Positions 23,906 through 32,191 of a DNA stretch of 64,000 nt are shown here, piece after piece (position 1 is the stretch's first letter; the number at the start of each line of letters is the position of its first letter). A program made the translations under genes and the position numbers. The notes beneath the pieces are model-generated. The model was not told where the DNA came from, did no database searches, and saw only the letters and a list, made by a program, of their open reading frames with translations. The DNA comes from Limosilactobacillus pulli (GTDB lineage Bacteria; Bacillota; Bacilli; Lactobacillales; Lactobacillaceae), in NCBI RefSeq assembly GCF_947381555.1, contig NZ_CANCWQ010000006.1:18002-82001 (forward strand), written 5' to 3'.

Positions 23906-24530
23906 AGTAGATGCTGTCGCGGAAAAGCCCGACGACTTTGCCTAAAATAGTTACCCGGTCCAGGATGATCGGGGCCATTGTGTCATTTTCCGGCTGCAGG
24001 CGATAATGACCGTTTTCCTTGAAGAAACGCTTGCAGGTAGCCTCATTGTCATCATTCATGGCAATTACGATATCGCCGTTTTTAGCGGCATCCTGTTTAC
24101 GAACGATAACCTTGTCGCCGTTTAAGATCCCCATGTTGACCATGGAATTACCTTGAATCTGCAGCATAAACAGATCGTTATGATCCGGAATCGAAGGCGG
24201 TATCGGGAAATAATCGGTTGCATCTTCGACCGCGAGAATCGGCTCACCGGCAGCAACGATTCCTAACAATGGAATTTTTTCCTGCTTTGGCGCAATTCCC
24301 AAGACATCCATGCCGGCGGGCGTAATCTCTAGGGCACGCGGCTTGGAAGGATCCTTTTGCAGGTACCCCTTCTTGATAAGCCGATTGATATGCCCGTGAA
24401 CGGTAGATGTAGATGAAAGGCCGACAGCTTTACAGATTTCGCGAACGGTTGGCGGATAGCCGTGAGTGGCGACCTGTTGATGAATGTAGCTGAGAACGGC
24501 CATTTGCTTGCTGGCTGCTGTTTTTACCAT
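23904..24530 (-). CDS. lexA: LexA repressor
   Basis: The SOS regulon repressor, 208 residues. The N-terminal winged helix (GYPPTVREICKAVGLSSTST) binds the SOS box. The C-terminal S24 peptidase half has the self-cleavage site Ala94-Gly95 (IVAAGEP), the nucleophile Ser129 (QGNSMVNMG) and Lys167 (EATCKRFF). RecA filaments trigger autocleavage. It is autoregulated: an SOS box overlaps its -35 (24586-24599). GAGGTGGCAAC precedes the ATG. The genes on the other side (DUF896, YneF) match the lexA neighbourhood of Bacillus. Confidence 0.97.
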   Translation of the reverse strand: MVKTAASKQMAVLSYIHQQVATHGYPPTVREICKAVGLSSTSTVHGHINRLIKKGYLQKDPSKPRALEITPAGMDVLGIAPKQEKIPLLGIVAAGEPILAVEDATDYFPIPPSIPDHNDLFMLQIQGNSMVNMGILNGDKVIVRKQDAAKNGDIVIAMNDDNEATCKRFFKENGHYRLQPENDTMAPIILDRVTILGKVVGLFRDSIY

Positions 24531-24559
24531 GTTGCCACCTCATTTTCAGATTTGGAGTA

Positions 24560-24599
24560 ATTATATCACACTTGCCAAATGTTTTCAAACATACGTTCG
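24560..24599 (-). promoter_or_regulatory. lexA promoter and SOS box
   Basis: Minus strand TTGAAA (24583-24588), 17 bp, TATAAT (24560-24565). CGAACGTATGTTTG (24586-24599) differs from the Firmicutes SOS consensus CGAACNNNNGTTCG at one position and overlaps the -35. Confidence 0.85.
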
Positions 24600-24696
24600 T
24601 TGAAACTTAACGGCGCGGATTGCTTGCTAAATAATGCGGCGTTCGCTACACTAAGTAACGTAAAAATCGCTGTTTAAGGCAGAGGGGAAGAAAATT

Positions 24697-24948
24697 ATGG
24701 CTGATTCAAAAGCACAAGAAAAGCTGCTCAAACGAATCAATGAGCTGGCGCATAAAAACAAAACAGAAGGACTGACTGCGGCCGAAAAAGCTGAACGCAA
24801 ACAGCTGCGTGATCAATATCTGAAGAATTTCCGGGAAGCTTTTCGCTCAAATATTGAAATGATGCGGATCTTTGATAAGGATGGCAAAGAGGTCACTCCG
24901 GAAAAAGTTCGGCAGATTCAACGTAAAAAAGGGCTGCGTGATGACTAA
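24697..24948 (+). CDS. DUF896 (YnzC-like) small protein
   Basis: An 83-residue cytoplasmic helical protein of the DUF896 family: LLKRINELAHKNKTEGLTAAEKAERKQLRDQYL is the family core. The B. subtilis relative YnzC lies in the SOS-regulated yneA operon next to lexA, and here the gene is divergent from lexA about 100 bases past its SOS box. Co-regulation is possible but no second box is seen. The RBS is AGAGGGGAAGAAAATT. Function unknown. Confidence 0.9.
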   Translation: MADSKAQEKLLKRINELAHKNKTEGLTAAEKAERKQLRDQYLKNFREAFRSNIEMMRIFDKDGKEVTPEKVRQIQRKKGLRDD

Positions 24949-25026
24949 TTCATCGAATGCGCCTTTTATTTGACGCCGATATCGTGTAACATTAGTATCG
25001 TTATCTAAAATAAGGGGGAAAAATCC

Positions 25027-25257
25027 ATGAGTACTGGGCTTAGTATCATGTTGATCATCCTGGCACTGCTGGTTGGCCTTTTGGTTGGCTTCTTTGGTGC
25101 TCGGAAATACATGGAAAACTACCTGCGTAACAATCCGCCGATTTCTGAAGATATGCTGCGGACGATGATGATGCAGATGGGCCAAAAACCTTCAGATCGC
25201 AAACTGCACCAAATGATGCAAGCGATGAAGGCCCAAGCGCGTAAAGCAGGCAAATAG
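25027..25257 (+). CDS. YneF family membrane protein
   Basis: A 76-residue protein of the UPF0154 (YneF) family: one N-terminal membrane helix (LSIMLIILALLVGLLVGFFG), then ARKYMENYLRNNPPISEDMLR and a basic tail ending QARKAGK. AAGGGGGAAAAATCC precedes the start. It is separated by 78 bases from the DUF896 gene, the same order as in Bacillus. Function unknown. Confidence 0.9.
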   Translation: MSTGLSIMLIILALLVGLLVGFFGARKYMENYLRNNPPISEDMLRTMMMQMGQKPSDRKLHQMMQAMKAQARKAGK

Positions 25258-25300
25258 TAATCAAAAAGGACCGGTGCACTGCATCGATCCTTTTTGATTA
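25258..25300. terminator. Terminator after yneF
   Basis: A 13-bp perfect stem TAATCAAAAAGGA / TCCTTTTTGATTA starting right after the yneF stop. Confidence 0.85.
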
Positions 25301-25378
25301 GTATTGGTGCCAATCCTGACCAGTCTGACCGATTATGGTTGGCCAGCTGCCAGGCTAAGGTCAGGACTTTAAGCTTGA

Positions 25379-26017
25379 TTAAAAGTCATCGTTTTTGGGC
25401 TTTTCTGGCATATAGTAGTGGTAATTGGGATCAAGCTCGTCGTCCAGTTGATCGAATGCCAATTGCATCTGGCGTTCCAATTCCTGTTGATTCTCATCGG
25501 TCAGCCGCATTTTACGGTCAATATAGATTGGCTCGCCAAAACTGATCTTGCGCTTTTGCCGTTTGAAGATGCTGCTTAGCTTCAATGGCCCTTGGTAGAC
25601 GGCGGGCACCAGCGGCACGTTGGCCATTTTGGCAATGATCAGCGCGCCGCCTTTGATCTTGCTGGAATAGCGCGAGCCAGTCGGGAAGATGATGGTTGAG
25701 CGATCACTGTTTTTCAGTAGCCTGACCGGAGTTTTGATGGCAGAGGGACCGGGATTTTTGCGGTTGACGGGAAAGGCACCCAGCTTGCGCAGAAACCAGC
25801 TGGCAAAGCGTCCTTTGAACAGCTCTTCTTTGGCCATGAACGTAAATTTTTTAGGATAAACGGCCAGAGCCAATAGAACCGGATCCATCCAGGTACGGTG
25901 CGGTGCGACGATAATATAGTTGCCCTCAGGAAGGCGATCTTTATGTTCAATCTGGGGTCGGCCATTGAACAGCGTTAACAGCGGATTGACCAGATGAACC
26001 AAGAAATCATAGAGCAT
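25379..26017 (-). CDS. plsC: 1-acyl-sn-glycerol-3-phosphate acyltransferase
   Basis: It acylates lysophosphatidic acid to phosphatidic acid at the membrane. The 212-residue protein has the HX4D catalytic motif in VAPHRTWMDPVLLA, the substrate block FPTGSRYSSKIKGGAL, and the FPVNR segment of block II. An N-terminal amphipathic helix (LYDFLVHLVNPLLTLF) may anchor it. It is convergent with yneF and divergent from the methyltransferase gene. Confidence 0.92.
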   Translation of the reverse strand: MLYDFLVHLVNPLLTLFNGRPQIEHKDRLPEGNYIIVAPHRTWMDPVLLALAVYPKKFTFMAKEELFKGRFASWFLRKLGAFPVNRKNPGPSAIKTPVRLLKNSDRSTIIFPTGSRYSSKIKGGALIIAKMANVPLVPAVYQGPLKLSSIFKRQKRKISFGEPIYIDRKMRLTDENQQELERQMQLAFDQLDDELDPNYHYYMPEKPKNDDF

Positions 26018-26134
26018 TTAAACAACTCCCAATTTTTAAAGTAATTTTATATATTTAGTATGACGAACCATACTCAAACATGCAAGCAAACATATACGCT
26101 ACAGCAAATTATTAGCAACCAAGTGAGGGAAAAT

Positions 26135-26893
26135 ATGACAACCGTTCAGCTGAAACCAAACGAGCGCATTGATCAGCTCAGTGCGCAAGGAGTACAAATT
26201 ATTCAATCCAGTGAAGTTTTTGCTTTTTCATTAGATGCCGTGCTGCTGGCTGATTTTGTGCGGCCAAATCGGCGTCAAAAAACCAAAATCGTGGATCTGT
26301 GTGCTGGGAATGGTGCAATCGGTCTGTTTTTGCATCATAAGCTGGGCGGGCATTTTTATGAGATCGAGCTGCAGGAACGGCTGGCTGATATGGCTCAGCG
26401 ATCAGTGGCCTTAAATGATCTGACGGCCCGCTATGACGTGGTCAATGACGATGTTGCCAATGTTTACCAGTACGTGGCTAAAGATCATGCGGATGTGGTT
26501 GTCTGCAACCCGCCGTATTTTAAGAACGCGCCAGCGAGTCAGAAAAATCCTAATCGCTATCTGGCAATTGCCCGGCATGAATTAACGATTGATCTGGCAA
26601 TGGTCTGTGATCGCATGAGCGGCCTTTTGAAAATGAATGGGCGCGGCTATCTGGTACATCGGCCAGATCGGCTGCCGGAAATCCTAGCTACGATGACGGC
26701 CCATCGCTTGGCGCCGAAAAGAATCAAGTTTATCTATCCCAAACCGGGGATGGAAGCCAATATGGTGCTGATCGAGGCGATTAAAGACGGCAAGCCAAAT
26801 GGAACGCGCATTATGCCGCCATTGATTGTGGCGGGTGAAGATGGCGAGTATGGACCGGAAGTGCAGGCGATGCTTAATGGTCAAAACGTCTGA
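26135..26893 (+). CDS. tRNA1(Val) N6-adenine methyltransferase-like protein
   Basis: A 252-residue class I SAM-dependent methyltransferase of the TrmN6 (YabB) group, whose E. coli member methylates A37 of tRNA-Val. The SAM motif is VDLCAGNGAIGLFL, with EIELQERLADMA after it, and the amino-methyltransferase motif is VVCNPPYFK. ATG at 26135 follows GTGAGGGAAAAT. Its 3' end overlaps the next gene by 17 bases, the yabB-yazA pairing common in Firmicutes. The target is inferred by family. Confidence 0.88.
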   Translation: MTTVQLKPNERIDQLSAQGVQIIQSSEVFAFSLDAVLLADFVRPNRRQKTKIVDLCAGNGAIGLFLHHKLGGHFYEIELQERLADMAQRSVALNDLTARYDVVNDDVANVYQYVAKDHADVVVCNPPYFKNAPASQKNPNRYLAIARHELTIDLAMVCDRMSGLLKMNGRGYLVHRPDRLPEILATMTAHRLAPKRIKFIYPKPGMEANMVLIEAIKDGKPNGTRIMPPLIVAGEDGEYGPEVQAMLNGQNV

Positions 26894-27158
26894 GCGACAT
26901 TATTATTTTTACGTGCTCTATTGCGCAGACCATACACTGTATGGCGGCTACTCCACGGATGTCTGGCGTCGTTTTAAGATGCATCAATCTGGCAGGGGAG
27001 CCAAGTATACCAGACCGCAGAAACGCCGCCCGCTCAAGCTTTTGTATTACGAAGAATTTGATAATCAGCATGACGCGCTGAGTGCGGAATGGCACTTTAA
27101 GCATCAGCCGCGCGCTAAGAAGATTGCCTACCTGCGTGCCCACAATATTAAAATATGA
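26877..27158 (+). CDS. GIY-YIG domain protein (YazA/UPF0213 family)
   Basis: A 93-residue single-domain GIY-YIG protein. YYFYVLYCADHTLYGGYSTD is the GIY-YIG strand pair, followed by KYTRPQKRRPLKLLYYEEF and HKxxRAKK-type helices (SAEWHFKHQPRAKKIAYL). Related proteins are putative nucleases of unknown role. The start overlaps the upstream methyltransferase gene by 17 bases, so translation is probably coupled. Confidence 0.88.
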   Translation: MVKTSERHYYFYVLYCADHTLYGGYSTDVWRRFKMHQSGRGAKYTRPQKRRPLKLLYYEEFDNQHDALSAEWHFKHQPRAKKIAYLRAHNIKI

Positions 27159-27245
27159 TTAAAAAATCTTCCATTCAAGCAAATCTGTCTGTATAATCGA
27201 TTTTTGGAGATAAAGATTTGTTTATGTAGTGGAGGAATTTGAGAT

Positions 27246-28244
27246 ATGAAGATTATTGCGTACGGAATTCGTGAAGACGAACGCCCCTATGTTAAAAACT
27301 GGCAATGGGCCAATCCAGATGTGGAACTGGTCTGGACCGACAAGCTGCTAGATGTTGAATCAGCTGAATTGGCCAAGGGCTGCGATGGCGTAGTTGCCTA
27401 CCAACAGAAAAACTACTCGGCTGACCTTTTAAAGCGGCTGCATGAAATGAATATTCACAACCTTTCATTGCGCAACGTTGGTATTGATAACGTTGACACT
27501 AAGGCGGCGGTTAAATATGGTTTTAAGATTACCAACGTACCAGTCTATTCACCAGCGGCGATTGCCGAATTTGGCGTCACGCAGCTGCTGAACTTGTTGC
27601 GGCGAACTAAGGAATTTCAGAATAAGTTTGCCAAACGGGATTATCGCTGGGCGCCAAATATTGGCAAGGAACTCAATCAGCAGACGGTTGGCATTGTCGG
27701 GGCTGGGCACATCGGCCGCGTGATGGCGCATATCTGTCGAGGGTTTGGCGCGCGCGTCATGGTCTACAATCACCGTCCCAAGCCAGATCTGGTTAAGGCT
27801 GGCGTATTTACTGATTCTTTGGATGAGCTGTACAAAGAATCTACGGTAATTTCATTGCATGTGCCAGCTGTCAAATCAACTTACCACATGCTCAACCGGG
27901 ATTCTTTTGCCAAAATGCAAAAGGGTGTTTTGATTATTAATATGTCGCGCGGTTCTTTAATCGATGAGCAGGATCTGATTGAAGCGCTCGACAGCGGCCA
28001 GGTTGGCGGGGCGGCCTTGGATGTTTTAGAGGATGAGACCAAGATCTTTAACAAGAATATGGCCAACCAGCCGTCCAATTATCCAGCGTTTGATAATCTT
28101 GAATCACGCGAGAACGTTTTGATTACACCGCATACGGCATTCTATACGGATGAAGCCGTGCGCAATATGGTCGAACAGAGTCTGGATGCCAGTCGTGAAC
28201 TGATCTTGACGGGCGCCAGCGACAAAATGGTTAAACTAGGATAG
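27246..28244 (+). CDS. D-2-hydroxyacid dehydrogenase (D-lactate dehydrogenase paralogue 1)
   Basis: A 332-residue NAD-dependent dehydrogenase of the D-LDH group: pyruvate to D-lactate, or a related 2-oxoacid such as 2-oxoisocaproate. IVGAGHIGRVMAHIC is the nucleotide site. The catalytic Arg, Glu and His are in MSRGSLIDEQ, LEDETKIF and ITPHTAFYTD. The GGAGGAATTTGAGAT before ATG is clear. It has its own terminator (28253) and is followed by a paralogue of the same length starting at 28445. Which of the two makes D-lactate cannot be settled here. Confidence 0.9.
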   Translation: MKIIAYGIREDERPYVKNWQWANPDVELVWTDKLLDVESAELAKGCDGVVAYQQKNYSADLLKRLHEMNIHNLSLRNVGIDNVDTKAAVKYGFKITNVPVYSPAAIAEFGVTQLLNLLRRTKEFQNKFAKRDYRWAPNIGKELNQQTVGIVGAGHIGRVMAHICRGFGARVMVYNHRPKPDLVKAGVFTDSLDELYKESTVISLHVPAVKSTYHMLNRDSFAKMQKGVLIINMSRGSLIDEQDLIEALDSGQVGGAALDVLEDETKIFNKNMANQPSNYPAFDNLESRENVLITPHTAFYTDEAVRNMVEQSLDASRELILTGASDKMVKLG

Positions 28245-28252
28245 TAATTCTG

Positions 28253-28283
28253 ACACGATGTTTTGCGGACATCGTGTTTTTTT
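28253..28283 (+). terminator. Terminator between the two dehydrogenase genes
   Basis: ACACGATG / CATCGTGT followed by TTTTTT, 9 bases after the stop. Confidence 0.85.
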
Positions 28284-28367
28284 GAGCAGCAAAGCTAGAT
28301 TTTTAGAAGCGTTTTCGCGCCATGCTGGTTTCTTTTAAAGAGCTTTCATAAACAAAAATAGCTAAAA

Positions 28368-28397
28368 TTGTTAAATTATGAACTTTTGGGTTATACT
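28368..28397 (+). promoter_or_regulatory. Promoter of the second dehydrogenase gene
   Basis: TTGTTA (28368-28373) and TATACT (28392-28397), 18 bp apart. With the upstream terminator this makes the second paralogue an independent unit. Confidence 0.6.
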
Positions 28398-28444
28398 GGA
28401 AATAACGATGAAAAATAACTAAGCCAATCGGAGGTATGAAATCA

Positions 28445-29443
28445 ATGAAGATCTTAGCTTATGGTATTCGTGAAGATGAAAAGCCTTTCGTTAAGGAATG
28501 GGAACAAGAAAACCCAGAAGTTGAAGTTGAAATTACCGACAAGCTGCTGGATGAAGAAACGGTCGTAATGGCAAAAGGATTTGACGGGGTAGTTGTCTAC
28601 CAGCAAAAGCCATATACCGATGCGGTTTTTAAAAAGCTGGACGCTTATGGCATTCATAATGTTTCACTGCGTAATGTTGGAGTTGACAACATGAACCCGG
28701 CTACGGTTAAGAAGTATGGGTTTAAGGTTACCAACGTGCCAGTATATTCACCAGCCGCCATCGCTGAATTTTCCGTTACGCAATTGATGAATCTGTTGCG
28801 GCGGACCAAGGAATACTTCCATAAGTTTGAACGCAATGACTTCCGCTGGGCACCACAGATTTCTCAAGAACTGAACCAGCAGACGGTCGGCGTGATCGGT
28901 ACGGGGCACATTGGCCGCGTTGCCATCGACATTTACAAGGGCTTTGGCGCCAAGGTAATTGCCTATGATGTCTACCACAATCCTGAACTGGAAAAAGAAG
29001 GCCTCTACGTCGATACCTTGGATGAATTGTATGCCAAGGCAACGGTTGTAACGCTGCACATTCCGTTGTTCCCATCAACTGAGCACATGCTGAACCAAGA
29101 AGCCTTTGATAAAATGCGTGATGGCGTCTTTATCGTCAATGCTTCACGTGGTCCGCTGATCGATGAACAGGCACTGATTGATGCGCTTGATTCTGGCAAG
29201 GTTGCCGGGGCTGCCTTGGACGTTTTGGAAGATGAAACCAAAGTCTTCAACCACGACATGACGGGCAAGAACATGACCTACCCAGAATTCTGGAACCTCA
29301 ACTCGCGTGAAAACGTCCTGATCTCGCCACATACGGCCTTTTACACCAACGTGGCGGTACAAAACATGGTTAAGTACAGTCTGTCAGCCAACAAGGATCT
29401 GATCGAAACCGGCACCTCCGACAAGCTGGTTAAATTCGACTAA
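28445..29443 (+). CDS. ldhD: D-lactate dehydrogenase (paralogue 2)
   Basis: A 332-residue paralogue of the preceding gene with the same N-terminus (MKILAYGIREDEKPF) and motifs: VIGTGHIGRVAIDIYKG, NASRGPLIDEQ, LEDETKVFNHD and ISPHTAFYTN. The sequence is nearer to classical lactobacillus D-LDH (VSLRNVGVDNM, QLMNLLRRTKEYF). GGAGG lies 11 bases before ATG 28445; an ATG nine bases upstream is too close to it. Strong codon bias and its own promoter suggest high expression, as expected for the fermentative enzyme. Confidence 0.92.
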   Translation: MKILAYGIREDEKPFVKEWEQENPEVEVEITDKLLDEETVVMAKGFDGVVVYQQKPYTDAVFKKLDAYGIHNVSLRNVGVDNMNPATVKKYGFKVTNVPVYSPAAIAEFSVTQLMNLLRRTKEYFHKFERNDFRWAPQISQELNQQTVGVIGTGHIGRVAIDIYKGFGAKVIAYDVYHNPELEKEGLYVDTLDELYAKATVVTLHIPLFPSTEHMLNQEAFDKMRDGVFIVNASRGPLIDEQALIDALDSGKVAGAALDVLEDETKVFNHDMTGKNMTYPEFWNLNSRENVLISPHTAFYTNVAVQNMVKYSLSANKDLIETGTSDKLVKFD

Positions 29444-29457
29444 TTAAAATACTGAAG

Positions 29458-29488
29458 AAAAAAGGCTTGCGACAACAGGCCTTTTTTT
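29458..29488 (+). terminator. Terminator of ldhD
   Basis: AAAAAAGGC pairs with GCCTTTTTTT around a 12-base loop. Confidence 0.8.
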
Positions 29489-29608
29489 GTATACTATCAG
29501 TCGGTGCTAAATGCCCAATTCACACCTGGCGGGATGTTAGAGGAAGTGCCAATCGGTGCCCCTGACAGTTGAACGACAGGGAGGAAAAACTATTTGGAGG
29601 TATGATTC
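29489..29608 (+). other. Untranslated leader of rpsB
   Basis: About 110 bases between the ldhD terminator and rpsB with short complementary segments (GTGCC/GGTGC-type repeats near 29556-29565, and CCTG/CAGG at 29562-29581) before a double purine-rich ribosome-binding region (GGGAGG and GGAGG). It could hold an S2-binding regulatory fold, but no known leader motif is recognised. Confidence 0.3.
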
Positions 29609-30400
29609 ATGTCTGTTGTTAGCATGAAGCAATTGCTTGAAGCCGGTGTCCACTTTGGTCACCAAACTCGTCGCTGGAACCCTAAGATGAAGCCATTCAT
29701 CTTTACGGAACGCAACGGCATCTACATTATCGATCTGCAAAAGACGGTCAAGATGATCGACACGGCCTACGACTACATGAAGGACGTTGCTGCTAAGGGC
29801 GGCGTTGTTCTGTTCGTTGGTACGAAGAAGCAAGCACAAGACTCAATCGAAGAAGAAGCTGTGCGTGCAGGTCAATACTACGTCAACCACCGTTGGCTGG
29901 GTGGCACCCTGACCAACTGGAAGACGATCCAATCCCGGATTGCTCGCCTGAAGGAATTGAAGAAGATGAGCGAAGACGGTACGTTCGATGTACTGCCAAA
30001 GAAGAAAGTTTCCGTGCTGACTAAGCAACGCGAAAAGCTGGAACGTTTCCCGGGCGGTATCGAAGACATGCCACGCATCCCAGACGTTTTGTACATTGTG
30101 GACCCACACAAGGAACAAATCGCTGTTAAGGAAGCTCAAAAGCTGCACATTCCAATCGTTGCCATGGTTGACACCAACACTGACCCTGATGATGTTGATG
30201 TTATCATCCCATCCAACGATGATGCTATTCGTGCCGTTCGTCTGATCACGGCTAAGATGGCAGATGCTGTCATCGAAGGCAAGCAAGGCCAAGACGATGC
30301 CAAGCAAGCTGAAGTAGCCGTTGAAGCTGCTGACGAACCAAAGGAAGTTTCTTCAGACGATCTGCAAAATCTGAAGAACAGCGTTGAAGGCAACAACTAA
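29609..30400 (+). CDS. rpsB: 30S ribosomal protein S2
   Basis: A component of the small ribosomal subunit, 263 residues. The N-terminus MKQLLEAGVHFGHQTRRWNPKM and the YVNHRWLGGTLTNWKT and PDVLYIVDPHKE blocks are diagnostic. The C-terminal 30 residues are an acidic Ala/Glu-rich tail. GGAGGT precedes the ATG. It leads the rpsB-tsf-pyrH-frr cluster, with a hairpin terminator before tsf that probably reduces downstream transcription. Confidence 0.98.
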   Translation: MSVVSMKQLLEAGVHFGHQTRRWNPKMKPFIFTERNGIYIIDLQKTVKMIDTAYDYMKDVAAKGGVVLFVGTKKQAQDSIEEEAVRAGQYYVNHRWLGGTLTNWKTIQSRIARLKELKKMSEDGTFDVLPKKKVSVLTKQREKLERFPGGIEDMPRIPDVLYIVDPHKEQIAVKEAQKLHIPIVAMVDTNTDPDDVDVIIPSNDDAIRAVRLITAKMADAVIEGKQGQDDAKQAEVAVEAADEPKEVSSDDLQNLKNSVEGNN

Positions 30401-30419
30401 CCAAATTAGTTAACGCTTG

Positions 30420-30471
30420 GGCTGTTTTGCAGTTTGGACCATTTTGGCCTAAGCGCAAAACAGCCTTTTTT
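30420..30471 (+). terminator. Intercistronic terminator between rpsB and tsf
   Basis: An 11-bp stem GGCTGTTTTGC / GCAAAACAGCC plus TTTTTT. Partial termination here would set the S2 to EF-Ts ratio. Confidence 0.75.
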
Positions 30472-30505
30472 ATTAAAACATCTAATTTTAAGGAGAGACG
30501 TACTC

Positions 30506-31381
30506 ATGGCTGAAATCAAAGCTAAGCAAGTAATGGAACTGCGGAAGAAGTCCGGTGCCGGTATCATGGATGCCAAAAAGGCCCTGGTTGCCAGCGATGG
30601 TGACATGGACAAGGCAATGGACTGGCTGCGTGAAAAGGGGATTGCCAAGGCTGCCAAGAAGAGCGACCGGATCGCTGCTGAAGGTCTGACCAACATCGCC
30701 GTTGACGGCAACACGGCCGTTATCGTTGAATTGAACTCAGAAACGGACTTCGTGGCTGCTTCTGACCCATTCAAGGAATCACTGGCTGACGTTACCAAGG
30801 TACTGCTGGAAAACAAGCCAGCTGACCTGGACGCTGCCCTGGCTTCCAAGACGGCCAACGGTACGCTGAACGATGACCTGATCTCCACGACGCAAAAGAC
30901 TGGTGAAAAGGTTTCTCTGCGCCGCTTTGCCTTCGTTAACAAGGAAGACGGCGACAACTTTGGTGTTTACCTGCACCAAGGTGGCCGAATTGCTGCACTG
31001 GTCGTTCTGGAAGGTGCTGACGAAGAAACGGCTAAGGACGTTGCTATGCACGTTGCTGCCGTTAACCCAGAATTCATGACTCGTGAAGATGTTCCAGCTG
31101 ATCGCCTGGCTCACGAACGCGAAGTCTTCAAGGAAGAAACGCTGAACGAAGGCAAGCCTGAAAAGATCGTTGACAAGATTGTTGAAGGCCGTCTTAACAA
31201 GTTCCTGTCCCAAATCTGCCTGGCAGACCAAGACTTTGTCAAGGACCCAGACGTAACGGTTGCTGAATACGTTGAATCCAAGGGTGGCAAGCTGAAGAGC
31301 TTCATTCGCTACGAAGTCGGTGAAGGTATCGAAAAGAAGCAAAGCGACCTGGCTGCTGAAGTCAAGGAACAACTGAAGTAA
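30506..31381 (+). CDS. tsf: Elongation factor Ts
   Basis: The guanine nucleotide exchange factor for EF-Tu, 291 residues. It has the N-terminal UBA-like domain (ELRKKSGAGIMDAKKAL), the TDFVA motif that contacts EF-Tu, and a long two-lobed core with IVEGRLNKFLSQICL. ATG 30506 follows AAGGAGAGACGTACTC. It sits between rpsB and pyrH and has highly biased codons. Confidence 0.98.
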   Translation: MAEIKAKQVMELRKKSGAGIMDAKKALVASDGDMDKAMDWLREKGIAKAAKKSDRIAAEGLTNIAVDGNTAVIVELNSETDFVAASDPFKESLADVTKVLLENKPADLDAALASKTANGTLNDDLISTTQKTGEKVSLRRFAFVNKEDGDNFGVYLHQGGRIAALVVLEGADEETAKDVAMHVAAVNPEFMTREDVPADRLAHEREVFKEETLNEGKPEKIVDKIVEGRLNKFLSQICLADQDFVKDPDVTVAEYVESKGGKLKSFIRYEVGEGIEKKQSDLAAEVKEQLK

Positions 31382-31399
31382 TTCGTTAATTGACGAAAT

Positions 31400-31433
31400 G
31401 CGCACTGGTCGATGACATCGGTGCGCTTTTTTT
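31400..31433 (+). terminator. Terminator after tsf
   Basis: GCGCACTG / CGGTGCGC stem (one G-T pair) followed by TTTTTTT, 19 bases after the tsf stop. Confidence 0.75.
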
Positions 31434-31465
31434 GCAAAATCGTGCATAGCAGGAAGGAATTTCAA

Positions 31466-32188
31466 ATGTCTAAAGTAAAATACAACCGGATCGTCTTGAA
31501 GCTTAGTGGTGAGGCTTTGGCTGGTGAAAAAGGCTTCGGCATCAATCCACCGGTAATCAAGAAGATCGCTGAAGAAATCAAGCAGGTCTGCGATTTGGGC
31601 GTTCAAGTCTGCATCGTCTGCGGTGGTGGTAACATGTGGCGCGGTATTACCGGCGAACAGATGGGGATGGAACGTGCCCAGGCTGACTACATTGGGATGC
31701 TGGGTACGATCATGAACGGTCTGTCGTTGCAGGATGCCTTGGAATCAGTTGGTGTGCCAACGCGGGTTCAAACGGCCATCGAAATGCGCCAGATTGCTGA
31801 ACCATACATTCGTCGCAAGGCTATTCGCCACCTCGAAAAGGGCCGCGTTGTTATCTTCTCTGCCGGTACGGGTTCACCATACTTCTCTACCGACACGACG
31901 GCTGCTTTGCGGGCTGCTGAAATGGACGCTGATGCCATTCTGATGGCCAAAAACGGGGTCGATGGCGTCTACTCTGCTGATCCAAACAAGGTCAAGGATG
32001 CCATTAAGTTCGATCATCTGACGCATATGGACATTTTAGACAAACACCTGCAAGTGATGGACTCCACTGCCAGCTCGCTGTCAATGGACAATCACATTCC
32101 ATTGGTAGTCTTCAATCTGAACACGCCTGGCAACATTGTCCGTGTCGTTAAAGGCGAAGAGATTGGGACGACGATTGAGGGGGAATAA
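31466..32188 (+). CDS. pyrH: UMP kinase
   Basis: It phosphorylates UMP to UDP in pyrimidine nucleotide synthesis; a hexameric amino-acid-kinase-fold enzyme of 240 residues. The motifs RIVLKLSGEALAG, CGGGNMWRG, SAGTGSPYFSTDTTAALR and KNGVDGVYSADP are all present. ATG at 31466 has AGGAAGG upstream. It ends 3 bases before frr, so the two are co-transcribed. Confidence 0.98.
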   Translation: MSKVKYNRIVLKLSGEALAGEKGFGINPPVIKKIAEEIKQVCDLGVQVCIVCGGGNMWRGITGEQMGMERAQADYIGMLGTIMNGLSLQDALESVGVPTRVQTAIEMRQIAEPYIRRKAIRHLEKGRVVIFSAGTGSPYFSTDTTAALRAAEMDADAILMAKNGVDGVYSADPNKVKDAIKFDHLTHMDILDKHLQVMDSTASSLSMDNHIPLVVFNLNTPGNIVRVVKGEEIGTTIEGE

Positions 32189-32191
32189 ATA

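Noticed and set aside
27246..29443. The two dehydrogenases as an assembly duplication
   Set aside because: The two genes differ at many amino-acid positions throughout and have different flanks, so they are true paralogues.
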